Assembly (NCBI RefSeq): GCF_963970025.1
Contig: NZ_OZ018777.1
Coordinates: 1-47,211, forward strand
Origin: Rickettsia helvetica
GTDB lineage: Bacteria; Pseudomonadota; Alphaproteobacteria; Rickettsiales; Rickettsiaceae
Reading direction: 5' to 3'
Length of the DNA stretch: 47,211 bases
The notes below the pieces were generated by a model that was given only the letters and a program-made list of their open reading frames with translations, was not told the DNA's origin and searched no databases. Within the stretch, counting starts at the first letter, position 1. The number at the start of each line of letters is the position of its first letter. Position numbers and translations under genes: made by a program. Shown here one piece after another: positions 15,975-25,088 of the stretch.

Positions 15975-17036
15975 CTACACAAACTTTCTGACGCCCTCAT
16001 CTAAAATCTTTTTGATAGCCAATACAGTGGTATCAATATTCTTATAACTTATATCATTATGAGTTATAACTCTGATCTTATCTAATATGATAGGCATCCG
16101 TATTCCATATGTTGTTATTAATATATCGACTAATTGCTTATCAGATATAGAGGTATTGACTAATGTAAAATATGCTATATTTGTTTTGTACAAATTTGGA
16201 TCTATAGCAATTTGTTCTATATTATTTAGACATTCTACGAGGTAATGTGTTTTTTTATGGTCTTCCTTTAAGGAAGTTATATTATTCTCTAAGCCATACA
16301 AGCACCCAGCTGCAATAATACCAGCTTGATGCATTCCACCACCAATTTGAAATTTATAGTACCAAGCTTGCTCTATAAATTTCTCACTACCAACTAGTAC
16401 AGCACCCATAGGGGCTCCAAGTCCCTTACTAAAATCAATAAACACAGAATCAAAATAATCTGCATATTCCTTTGGAGCAATTTTAGTATAAGCACAAGCA
16501 TTAAATAATCTAGCTCCATCTAAATGAGTTGATACATTATTTGCTCTACATAATTTGGAAATATCTTTAATGTCTTCTAAAGACCATATAGCACCACCAC
16601 CAAAGTTTGTGGTTTGTTCAATTGATACTAATCTAGCCTTTGGTATGTTTCTTAAGTTAGGACAAACAATAAACTCTCTAATTTGATTTATCGTAAATAT
16701 ACCTCTATTGCCTTTTATTGGTAATGGAGTGGCATGTGCTTGACCGGCAATGAGACCAGATTGTACTAATAATGGATGTGATGTTTCATCAAGTATTAAA
16801 TAGTCTCCTGGGTTTTTAATATGAGTTTTATATGCAATTACATTACACATTGTACCAGAAACTAAAAATATTCCAGCAGGTTTGCCTAATATTTTACAGG
16901 TTTCTTTGATTAATGCATTTACAGTTGGATCTTCGCCTGCGACTTCATTACCAACTTCGGCTCTTGCCATAGCCCTCCTCATTTCAACAGAAGGATTAGT
17001 ATTTGTATCGCTGAAGAAATCAATTTGTATTTTCAT
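15975..17036 (-). CDS. Threonine-aldolase-like PLP enzyme 1 (last gene of the biosynthetic operon)
   Basis: 353 residues, fold-type I PLP enzyme of the low-specificity L-threonine aldolase/beta-eliminating lyase family, which cleaves or forms beta-hydroxy-alpha-amino acids. The PLP lysine is in FIDFSKGLGAPMGAVL (about residue 201). THLDGARLFNAC holds the PLP-ring Asp, and the stacking His is in DETSHPLL. The usual opening DLRSDTVT is changed to DFFSDTNT, and the usual YGEDPT to AGEDPT, so substrate choice probably differs from threonine. The ATG follows the upstream stop as TAA-T-ATG. In this operon it may make or trim an unusual amino acid. Confidence 0.88.
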   Translation of the reverse strand: MKIQIDFFSDTNTNPSVEMRRAMARAEVGNEVAGEDPTVNALIKETCKILGKPAGIFLVSGTMCNVIAYKTHIKNPGDYLILDETSHPLLVQSGLIAGQAHATPLPIKGNRGIFTINQIREFIVCPNLRNIPKARLVSIEQTTNFGGGAIWSLEDIKDISKLCRANNVSTHLDGARLFNACAYTKIAPKEYADYFDSVFIDFSKGLGAPMGAVLVGSEKFIEQAWYYKFQIGGGMHQAGIIAAGCLYGLENNITSLKEDHKKTHYLVECLNNIEQIAIDPNLYKTNIAYFTLVNTSISDKQLVDILITTYGIRMPIILDKIRVITHNDISYKNIDTTVLAIKKILDEGVRKFV

Positions 17037-17037
17037 A

Positions 17038-18105
17038 TTATTTTTTGTTGTGATTATAAAACGATACTACTTTTTGGATAGTATCAATAGCATAGACAAT
17101 GTCTGATCTCGTTATACCTAGATGAATCACCGCTCTAATATGATACTGGAGCCAAGGAAATAATAACAAGCCATAAGTTTGACATGCATTTAGAAACACA
17201 TCATTGGTAATATTCAATTCTTTTATGCTAAAGGTGACTATATTGGTTTCAGGATATGGAGAGATTAATTTTATATATTGAATTTCTGTGATGCCATCGG
17301 CAAATAATGTAGCAAGCTTATTATCATCTTTAAGCCGGAATATATTATGCTGCAGAACATATTTTGCTGCATTAGCATAATAGCCAATTTGGTGATATCC
17401 GCTACCTAGCCAAACTTGTAATTTTCTAGCTTTCTCAATAATTTCATTTTTTCCTAATAGCATTGATCCAAATGGAGCTCCTAATCCTTTAGAAAAACAA
17501 ACACTTAATGTATCTGTATATTTTGCATAATCTGCTAGAGCAATATTTGTTTCAACGTGGCTATTAAATAACCTAGCCCCATCTAAATGAAGATTTATGT
17601 TATGAGATTTTAGATATTTATATAACTCCACTTGTTTTTCAAATGGATAAATTTTGCCATTAAAACCATTAATGCTATTTTCTATGGTCACTAGTTTTAC
17701 TTGAGCAAAAATTTTATACCTTGGCTTAGAATTAATAGCATGTTCTATATCCTTGTTTTCCAAAATCCCACTAGTATTATTTATACAATTAAATACAATA
17801 TTGCTTACTTTTGCATTACCAGCACTATCAAAAAAATTTATATGATAATTATAATGAGTAATTATCTCATCTCCAGGATTTGTTTGACTGACAATAGCTA
17901 GTCTATTTGCGAGCATACCGCTCGTAACAAATAATGCATCTTCTACTTTAAATAAGCGTTTGCAATATTCAGTTAAATCGTTGCAACTTTTATCTTCACC
18001 ATAAGCAAAATCTCCTACAACGGCTGTATGCATTGCTTGTATAACTTCTGGGGTTTGTAAAGTTATAGTGTCACTCCTTAAATCTATGATTTTTACTTTT
18101 TGCAT
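17038..18105 (-). CDS. Threonine-aldolase-like PLP enzyme 2
   Basis: 355 residues, paralogue of the next gene but strongly diverged. It keeps the canonical IDLRSDTITLQTPEVIQAM start, the YGED motif, HLDGARLFNS and the PLP lysine in VCFSKGLGAPFGSML (about residue 205). The region around the stacking His reads THYNYHINFF instead of the usual GETAHIY. Two adjacent threonine-aldolase-like genes are unusual; they could form a hetero-oligomer or act in sequence. It starts 21 bp after the exporter gene. Confidence 0.88.
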   Translation of the reverse strand: MQKVKIIDLRSDTITLQTPEVIQAMHTAVVGDFAYGEDKSCNDLTEYCKRLFKVEDALFVTSGMLANRLAIVSQTNPGDEIITHYNYHINFFDSAGNAKVSNIVFNCINNTSGILENKDIEHAINSKPRYKIFAQVKLVTIENSINGFNGKIYPFEKQVELYKYLKSHNINLHLDGARLFNSHVETNIALADYAKYTDTLSVCFSKGLGAPFGSMLLGKNEIIEKARKLQVWLGSGYHQIGYYANAAKYVLQHNIFRLKDDNKLATLFADGITEIQYIKLISPYPETNIVTFSIKELNITNDVFLNACQTYGLLLFPWLQYHIRAVIHLGITRSDIVYAIDTIQKVVSFYNHNKK

Positions 18106-18126
18106 GATTACTATAATTATTATTAG

Positions 18127-19899
18127 TTAATAACGTAATATATCATCTGTTTGTGTATTCCATAGATTTTGATAAAATCCATACTGTGCAACCAACTCAG
18201 AATGACTGCCATCTTGAACTATCGTACCATGATCAAATACTAAAATACGATTCATATACAGAAGAGTGGAAAGGCGATGAGCTATGACAATTGCAGTTTT
18301 ATGTTGCATTAACTTAAATAAACTTGCTTGGATTTCTTTTTCTGTTATTGAATCTAACTGATTTGTTGCCTCATCAAGAAGTAATATAGGAGCATTTTTA
18401 AGAAAAGCTCTAGCAATTATTATTCTTTGCCTCTCACCTCCTGACAATTTCACACCTTTTTCTCCTACTATAGTATGATAACCTTTAAGCAAACTATTGG
18501 TAAACTTATGAATGCCTGCAAATTTAGCTGCTTGCACTACTTCTTGCTCAGTTGCCTCATTATTACCATAGCGAATATTTTCTAAAATAGTGTCATGAAA
18601 TAAAATCAAATCTTGAGGTACAACAGCTATTTTTTGCATTAAAGAATTTTGAGTAACATCAATTATAGATTGATTATCAATTTGTATAATTCCTGCTTTA
18701 ATCTCAAAGAATCTTAAGATTAAATTTATAAAGGTAGATTTACCACTACCAGAGTAGCCTACTATACCTACTTTTTCCTTAGGATTAATAGTAACGGAAA
18801 AATCTTTAAATAAAGGTTTTTTATCAGGGTAAAAAAATAAAACTTGCTGGAATTTTATTTCTCCCTTGTTGACCTCAAGTTCTGTTGCATTGTCTTTATT
18901 TATAATTTCCAATCTATTATTTATAGAAGATAAGGCATCTGAAACTCTAGCAAAATGAGTTGAAAATTGAGTTAAATCTCTAGTAAGTTGGTTCAAAAAC
19001 TCTACTATTGCTATATTAATAGCAAGTACAAGGGCTATATCTCCAATGCCTATCTCTCCTGATTGATAACCATAAATTAACAAGTACAGGCTTATAGCTT
19101 GTAATAATTCAAATGAATAACCATATATGAGCCAAATCCAGAAATACGCCCATTGCATTCTTTTTTCTGCGTCTATTTTTTTCTGGTAAATCTGCAAAAA
19201 TTTAAACCTCTGATAAGTTTGTTTAGCAAATAGATGTATTGTTGTTATATTTGATAAACTATCAGCTAGATTTGCAGTAGTTTTAGTAGTGCAACTTGAA
19301 TAGTGATTAGCTAAATTACTGAGTTTTTGAAAATATAAAATTGAAACTAATATAAAAATACTTACCCAAATTAAAGTAGCTATAGCAAACTTTAGATTTG
19401 CTAACGATAAAATATAAATAGCAAAAACTAATGCTAAACTATAAGCAAAAAAACGATCTATAGATAGTTTAATTAATTCTATTGTACTATCAACTAGATT
19501 ATTTACTTTATGAGTTAGATCGCCTGGAAAATTATGTATAAAGTAAGAATGGCTTTGGTTTAATAATGCATCAAAAGCTCTGCCAGCTATTTTCTCTTTA
19601 AGTAAAGGCACCATTCTTATATCTACAAAATAACCATAAAGCCTAAAAATAGTAGTAATAAACAATGCCATAAAAATATAAAGACTTATAGGTAAAAAAA
19701 GATGTTCAGCAACATTATTGTCTTGATATTTTACCGCTGTATCTAAAATATCTTTTACCACGTATTTTCTCAAAGATAAATCAATAGCCCACATTAAAGA
19801 TACGAAAAACATTATTGCTATATTTACCTTGAATTGAGATAATATATTTAAGATAAATAGAAGAACTGTCTTAAAATTATGCAATGTAGTGTTATTCAT
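18127..19899 (-). CDS. ABC transporter, fused permease and ATPase (ABCB/MsbA-type exporter)
   Basis: 590 residues. About six membrane helices lie in residues 15-300. The nucleotide-binding domain has Walker A GYSGSGKST (about 381), Q-loop VPQDLILF, signature LSGGERQRI (about 486), Walker B ILLLDEAT and H-loop IAHRLST. The half-transporter would work as a homodimer exporting a hydrophobic or amphiphilic compound; within this operon it is the obvious product exporter. The ATG sits inside the apparent 4-bp duplication of a 195-bp insertion (19901-20095) that separates it from the dioxygenase gene. No Shine-Dalgarno is visible, so translation may be weakened. Confidence 0.92.
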   Translation of the reverse strand: MNNTTLHNFKTVLLFILNILSQFKVNIAIMFFVSLMWAIDLSLRKYVVKDILDTAVKYQDNNVAEHLFLPISLYIFMALFITTIFRLYGYFVDIRMVPLLKEKIAGRAFDALLNQSHSYFIHNFPGDLTHKVNNLVDSTIELIKLSIDRFFAYSLALVFAIYILSLANLKFAIATLIWVSIFILVSILYFQKLSNLANHYSSCTTKTTANLADSLSNITTIHLFAKQTYQRFKFLQIYQKKIDAEKRMQWAYFWIWLIYGYSFELLQAISLYLLIYGYQSGEIGIGDIALVLAINIAIVEFLNQLTRDLTQFSTHFARVSDALSSINNRLEIINKDNATELEVNKGEIKFQQVLFFYPDKKPLFKDFSVTINPKEKVGIVGYSGSGKSTFINLILRFFEIKAGIIQIDNQSIIDVTQNSLMQKIAVVPQDLILFHDTILENIRYGNNEATEQEVVQAAKFAGIHKFTNSLLKGYHTIVGEKGVKLSGGERQRIIIARAFLKNAPILLLDEATNQLDSITEKEIQASLFKLMQHKTAIVIAHRLSTLLYMNRILVFDHGTIVQDGSHSELVAQYGFYQNLWNTQTDDILRY

Positions 19900-19900
19900 T

Positions 19901-20095
19901 ATTGGACTTTGGACAAAATAATTTAGCCTAAATTTAACAACTTATAATTTATACTTTGTATAAATTAGTTCACTTTAAATTGTAAAAATATTAACTATGA
20001 ATTGATAAACTTGTTAAAAAGCTAACTAAAAATACTAATTTTTTATAGAACTTGCTATTTCGTGAAAAAATAGGGTTTTTTCTCCAAAGTCCAAT
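19901..20095. mobile_element. 195-bp MITE-like insertion between dioxygenase and exporter genes
   Basis: Ends are ATTGGACTTTGGA (19901-19913) and its exact complement (20083-20095), flanked on both sides by CATT. Without the element the dioxygenase stop would lie about 10 bp before the exporter ATG. The outer roughly 50 bp at the left end recur at 26269 beside the group II intron remnant. There is no coding capacity. Confidence 0.75.
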
Positions 20096-20105
20096 CATTA
20101 TCATT

Positions 20106-21086
20106 TCAGATTTTTATTACTTGGACTTTTGCATTTAAAAAATTGAGCAAAGAAAACCATAGATTTCTATGTATTTTTCCAGAAATATCTCCAGCGTTAT
20201 GCAGTGTAGCTGCTTGATTCAGAATAAGTAATTTTGATAGATCTTTACTAGCTTTAATAGTATTAATTTCAAAAATATCAGAATTATTTTCTAGATAAGA
20301 TAACCAAGTTTTTATAAGTTCTTCTTTGCTATTTTCTTTTATATCATGGGACTTATTAAAATATAATAAAGACTTTTTTAGGATCTCTTCTGTTAATGAA
20401 CCACAATTAAACATCCCAAAAACTAATGGCTTAGGTTTTGGGATGACAGGAAATTCTCTATCCTTTATAACCCATCGTGTAACATAAGCAAACCTATCTT
20501 TAGCGTCTAAATTTTCTACACTACCATGCCATAATTTTGAATTAAAAACTATAGCCTCCCCTGCTGAAATAGGTAATGTTATAGTGTGTTGATTAGTTAA
20601 TTTATTTGAATATTTATCGATAAAATATGGTGACCAAAAATCAACAGCTGGCTTTATCTTCCAATTATGACTATTTTTTATAATTTGCAAAGCACCTGAA
20701 GCTTCATATACATCATTTAACGCGAGCCATACAGAAAAGTGATAAGGATTATCAGGACTGTAAGCAATATCTTGGTGGAAAGGGACAACATCAACTAGAT
20801 CAGCAGTTTTACATATAACATTTGATTTTTTATTTATTATTTGACATTGCAATAATTTTTCAAGCTTATCTTTAATAATATCATTTAATAAATCTGAAAT
20901 AGTTCTAGTAATTTGTGATGGAGTAACCCATCTTCCAGTACAATTTAGATAATCTGAAACAGATATACCAAGTTCTTCTGCTGATCCAGCGATTTTATTT
21001 TTAATATCGTTTAAATGCCAAGTAACCAAGTCTAAAGAAATAAGATTCTTTATAATCAAAAAACCATCATTTTGTAATTTTTCCAT
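20106..21086 (-). CDS. PhyH-family Fe(II)/2-oxoglutarate dioxygenase
   Basis: 326 residues from the ATG at 21086, which follows the upstream stop as TAA-T-ATG (an in-frame TTG at 21107 is less likely). It has the iron triad in PFHQDIAYSP (His and Asp, about residues 102-104) and LWHGSVEN (distal His, about 187), and the 2-oxoglutarate Arg in RFAYVTRWV. The family hydroxylates, epoxidises or desaturates small molecules in many natural-product pathways. A C-terminal 100-residue helical extension beyond the jelly roll is unassigned. It probably hydroxylates the operon's product. Confidence 0.85.
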   Translation of the reverse strand: MEKLQNDGFLIIKNLISLDLVTWHLNDIKNKIAGSAEELGISVSDYLNCTGRWVTPSQITRTISDLLNDIIKDKLEKLLQCQIINKKSNVICKTADLVDVVPFHQDIAYSPDNPYHFSVWLALNDVYEASGALQIIKNSHNWKIKPAVDFWSPYFIDKYSNKLTNQHTITLPISAGEAIVFNSKLWHGSVENLDAKDRFAYVTRWVIKDREFPVIPKPKPLVFGMFNCGSLTEEILKKSLLYFNKSHDIKENSKEELIKTWLSYLENNSDIFEINTIKASKDLSKLLILNQAATLHNAGDISGKIHRNLWFSLLNFLNAKVQVIKI

Positions 21087-21087
21087 A

Positions 21088-22791
21088 TTACTGATACCTG
21101 ATATCAATAACTGATAAATAATCAGTTAAAGGTAACACATGAAATATTTTTAAATCACCTACTTGTGTTAATATTGCTTCCCAATCATGCAATTTTCTTA
21201 ATTTGCCACCTGTTTCAACCATTATATTGATATCTACAGCCCCCCCAATTGGTGAATTATCAGTTAAGATAGTTTCAATTAGCAAAATACGTGTTATTTT
21301 ATTATCTTTTGCAAGTCTTAAATAAAATATTACTTTCTCATCATCATGATTTTGCAAGAAACGACAAAATATGCTTAAGTCATAATTTTTGACTAAATTA
21401 TCTTGAGTAATCAAATTAACATTATAGTTTTTTATTAATTCTTCTGGAATTTCTTGATCGTTATAATAATTTAAGTTTATAGAGTTTTTATCTTTATTTA
21501 TTAGGACTTCAATTAAAGCTAAAGAATGTATGCCAAATAGTAATATATTTGTATTGTCTGCTATATTTATTTTGTTCTTAAATTCCCTAGTATCAAGTTT
21601 AGTGTAACCTATCAAAGCTTGATAAAATTCTGTCTTTATTTTTAAAGTAGTTTCTTGTTCCTTAAAAGACGAATATGAATATATAGTTTTTTGTTTTAAT
21701 AAGTCTGTTATTTTTAACCAATTTTTTTCAGTAGCAACTCTTACCCACATTTTTGTTGCCTGAGGCAAAAATGGACTATTTTTTAGCAATTCTCCTTTTG
21801 GTAAAACTTGCCACAAATTCTTATTTTGGTTATATGATATTAATTCTATTTCCCACAGAGCTCTGAGTAATCTTTGTAAATTTGGCTCAATAATACCTAA
21901 TTGCTTAGATAATAATTCCGTAGTTGCGGGTAAGATATTTAATAAATCAAGCTCAATGGCGACATTTATCAAATAGGTTTTCCAAAAACCGGAAAGCTCT
22001 GCAGAAATTTTATGTATTTGAGCTTCTATCTCTGATAAAGAAATAACAAGCTTTATATTGCCTGTGGTATCAATTTGTCCTAAAGTACCGTCGTAAGCCT
22101 TAATCATAGCAAGTCCATTATAAAATGGCTCAATTGTTTTATATCTTTGTCGGTAAATTGCATTACCTAATATATTTACATGAAACCAACCATTATTATC
22201 TTCTGCTATAGCAAATCCTTTATGAAAAATACCTAGCTGTTTATGCCACTTATTATGTATTAATTGTCCTTGAGGATTAATATGAGTAGCCTTACCATCC
22301 TTATAAACTACAGCAATATCATCTTTAAAATCTCCAACATAATCATATGCTTCTTGGTAAAGTTTATTACCATGTAAATCAATATGGTAAAATTTATTAG
22401 ATCTTCTTACTACACAAATATTTTCTTGGTAGTTTCCAACCCATTGATATGATTGCTTGTATACTCTGTTAGCATGGGAATCTATATGGTACCACCTATC
22501 TTCATCTTCTACAGCTGCTCTTCCACAATAAAATCCATGGGTCTTATTAAACCTTTTAGTGTAAGCTGCTTCTCCTTTTAAATTAATATGATAAGCTCCT
22601 GTTTTATCATACACAGGAGAAAGTCCTGGTTCATGAAATTTCTCTACATAAAGAAATCTTGTTGTATATAATTGTTTTCCCTCCAATGTGTGGAATTGCT
22701 TGCAAGGTGAGATTTTAATAAGCTTTAGACTATTAAGGTTCTTACTCTCTGTTAACTGACCAACGGTTTTCTCATATTGCATGTCTTGCAT
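21088..22791 (-). CDS. WG-repeat protein fused to an O-methyltransferase-like domain
   Basis: 567 residues. Residues about 35-250 hold six or seven units of the form YHIDxxGxxxYxxxYxxVGxFxxxxAxV (for example YHIDLHGNKLYQEAYDYVGD), the WG/KWG beta-repeat that makes a propeller- or solenoid-like binding module. Residues about 255-567 resemble class-I O-methyltransferases: a dimerisation winged helix (AIELDLLNILPAT, LQRLLRALWEIELI), then IFCRFLQNHDDEKVIFYLR and SPIGGAVDINIMVETGGKLR. The glycine-rich AdoMet loop is degenerate (LLFGIHSLAL in place of DxGGGxG), so methyl transfer is doubtful. It overlaps the upstream gene by 40 bp. Confidence 0.82.
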   Translation of the reverse strand: MQDMQYEKTVGQLTESKNLNSLKLIKISPCKQFHTLEGKQLYTTRFLYVEKFHEPGLSPVYDKTGAYHINLKGEAAYTKRFNKTHGFYCGRAAVEDEDRWYHIDSHANRVYKQSYQWVGNYQENICVVRRSNKFYHIDLHGNKLYQEAYDYVGDFKDDIAVVYKDGKATHINPQGQLIHNKWHKQLGIFHKGFAIAEDNNGWFHVNILGNAIYRQRYKTIEPFYNGLAMIKAYDGTLGQIDTTGNIKLVISLSEIEAQIHKISAELSGFWKTYLINVAIELDLLNILPATTELLSKQLGIIEPNLQRLLRALWEIELISYNQNKNLWQVLPKGELLKNSPFLPQATKMWVRVATEKNWLKITDLLKQKTIYSYSSFKEQETTLKIKTEFYQALIGYTKLDTREFKNKINIADNTNILLFGIHSLALIEVLINKDKNSINLNYYNDQEIPEELIKNYNVNLITQDNLVKNYDLSIFCRFLQNHDDEKVIFYLRLAKDNKITRILLIETILTDNSPIGGAVDINIMVETGGKLRKLHDWEAILTQVGDLKIFHVLPLTDYLSVIDIRYQ

Positions 22792-25088
22792 AACTCATGA
22801 TTAAAATAGTTTTGTTGTAAGTCTTTATATTGGTTACTCTGCCATATATCTTCTAATTTTATTTCATTTACATTGCCAAAATTTCCTAGCGTTTTTCGTA
22901 ACTCATCAGGAGCACAACAAGGGCTAAAATTGCCTTCAGGATTAACCCACGCTTCTTTACCCAAAAAAGGGCATGGGCCACCTGGAGCTAAATCTTCTAC
23001 TCCTTCTTTGGCAAGGATAGTAAAATTTTCTAATATTATCTTCTTGCCATTTGGCAATAACATAGCATCTCTTAATTCATACAATCTTTTTACCTCAATA
23101 TTCCATCTTTGTACTGACGCTTCATCTCTTCTCATTGATAAATTTTTAATTTCTTCAAAATGCGCCCATAAATGATGCCCTTTAACTCTATCAACACCTA
23201 ACCCTATAGCTATTTTCACTATATCATACAACTCTAGTAGGTTACTTTCTAAAAATGTTAATTGTAATGTGACGCTACACCGTTGTTTTGTTTTAGAAAA
23301 ATACTCATCTCGCACGTCAAGAAAGATTTTTAAATTTTTTGTTACAGCTTCCCATTTTGAGCCAATCATAATCTTCTCATTTACTTCTTTACTAGCCCCA
23401 TTCCAAGAAATTTTAATGTCCGATAAAATGGGTACTAATAACTCCGCCCATTTTTGAGCTCCCTTAGCAGGAAAGGATCCATTAGTTGTTAGATTCAATT
23501 TTAATCCATATTCATGACATATGTTTATTATTTCATTAAAGTGTTTATACATTAGAGGCTCTCCCATAGTAGAAGGGATGATTTCTCTTAAAGGCGTCCC
23601 GGCCGCTTCTTGTATTACCTTCCTAATAGTTGCAATTGGCATTATTTTAGGTTTAATTCCTTCAGCTTTTTTGTTTTCTTTGACTTTACTATAAGGGGAA
23701 AAACATTCACACATTATACAAGCATAATTACAATAATCTGGATTAGTATCGAAAGTAATCCTCCAAGGCCCAGGCTTTGTAGATACTGATTTCTTCTTGT
23801 TTGCAATTATATTAAAATAAATTTTTTCAAGTTCTATAGTATGTTCGCTTATAGAAGGTACGTTACCATCATTGGAGTAAAGGTAACCTTTTTTAGTAAG
23901 TTTAGTATATAGATTTTTATCTATATTTAAATTTTCCATCTTCTCTGATAAACTTTCTATGTCTCTGTGCTTAAATAATAATCCGTTTATCCCATCTTGG
24001 ACATATTCTGCCATACCACCATAATCAGCAGTAATGACAGGTATTCTTAATTGCTCAGCCTCATGAATCACTAATGGAGAATTTTCCCCCCAGATTGATG
24101 GAATAACAATAGCATCAACCTTATTAAATACTTCTGTAACTATATTTTCGTTCTCGTAATTTCCCATCCATTCTATTTTATCTTTGACCTTTTGTGGAAA
24201 GTGATTAGCTATGGCTTTAAGTCCAGCAGTTTCTTGGCTTAACGCTCCCCAAATTCTAAGCTTAGCATTTGCTGATAAACTGGAAAAAGCTTTAAGCAAC
24301 AAATCTATACCTTTTTCTGGAGTGTGAGTGCCAATATAACCGAAAATAAAATCTTCTTCTGGTATTCTATTTCTGTCCTTTAGACGATTTAAATCAAAAC
24401 CATAATCAAGATAAGAAATTTTTGTATGTGGGATATTAAATTCTTTAACAAACTTATTCATCAAGAATTTTGATGGAGCAATAAAATGATCAACATACTC
24501 AACTATTTTTTTTGTTTGTTTCATTCTAGTAGAAACCCATTGTTGCCAATAAGCTATCTCTGCATTTAACAATCCTTCATCTCCTGTAAAATATCCTTTA
24601 TAACACTCTGTTGCACATTTTTTATCTTCTTGACCATCACAAAGTTTTAGTAATTCCTCAGAATTACGTTGAACAAATCTTCCTCTTGGACACATTAACC
24701 AAAAGTCATGTAAAGTATATACTGTTGGTATACCTCTTTTTGTGGCAATTTCAGGTAAACTTATCGATAAATGGTTCAGATGACCAAAATGGATAAGATC
24801 AGGTTTGAAATCATCTATTATTTTTTCAAATCTTATATTTACTTCTTCATTAATAAATTTATAACGGTATTTAGTTATAGGTATATTAATCAAATGTAAT
24901 AAAATTCTAGGATCTCCATAATCTAAGACTGTACTGTAGTGAAAGCTGGGTAAAAAGCTATTTTCATGCCTAGCAAAAACTTGTATCTCATGGTTGTCAG
25001 ATAGTTTGCGAGCAAGAGTTTGACTATATACTTCAGAACCAGCACTATAATAGGGCGGGTAGCCATGAATAACTGTCAATATTTTCAT
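22752..25088 (-). CDS. Bifunctional GT4 glycosyltransferase and radical SAM/SPASM enzyme
   Basis: 778 residues. Residues 1-390 are a GT-B/GT4 glycosyltransferase: N-terminal MKILTVIHGYPPYYSAGSEV, FIFGYIGTHTPEKGIDLLL, and the donor-site PLVIHEAEQLRIPVITADYG. Residues about 430-778 are a radical SAM enzyme with CNYACIMC (CX3CX2C, about 450-457) binding the 4Fe-4S cluster. A C-terminal SPASM-like cysteine set (NPEGNFSPCCAPDE, LCKTCNMR) would hold an auxiliary cluster. GT4 enzymes transfer sugars from nucleotide donors; SPASM enzymes usually oxidise or epimerise peptides or sugars. The fusion suggests the two steps act on the same intermediate. It overlaps the epimerase gene by 44 bp. Confidence 0.88.
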   Translation of the reverse strand: MKILTVIHGYPPYYSAGSEVYSQTLARKLSDNHEIQVFARHENSFLPSFHYSTVLDYGDPRILLHLINIPITKYRYKFINEEVNIRFEKIIDDFKPDLIHFGHLNHLSISLPEIATKRGIPTVYTLHDFWLMCPRGRFVQRNSEELLKLCDGQEDKKCATECYKGYFTGDEGLLNAEIAYWQQWVSTRMKQTKKIVEYVDHFIAPSKFLMNKFVKEFNIPHTKISYLDYGFDLNRLKDRNRIPEEDFIFGYIGTHTPEKGIDLLLKAFSSLSANAKLRIWGALSQETAGLKAIANHFPQKVKDKIEWMGNYENENIVTEVFNKVDAIVIPSIWGENSPLVIHEAEQLRIPVITADYGGMAEYVQDGINGLLFKHRDIESLSEKMENLNIDKNLYTKLTKKGYLYSNDGNVPSISEHTIELEKIYFNIIANKKKSVSTKPGPWRITFDTNPDYCNYACIMCECFSPYSKVKENKKAEGIKPKIMPIATIRKVIQEAAGTPLREIIPSTMGEPLMYKHFNEIINICHEYGLKLNLTTNGSFPAKGAQKWAELLVPILSDIKISWNGASKEVNEKIMIGSKWEAVTKNLKIFLDVRDEYFSKTKQRCSVTLQLTFLESNLLELYDIVKIAIGLGVDRVKGHHLWAHFEEIKNLSMRRDEASVQRWNIEVKRLYELRDAMLLPNGKKIILENFTILAKEGVEDLAPGGPCPFLGKEAWVNPEGNFSPCCAPDELRKTLGNFGNVNEIKLEDIWQSNQYKDLQQNYFNHELCKTCNMRKPLVS

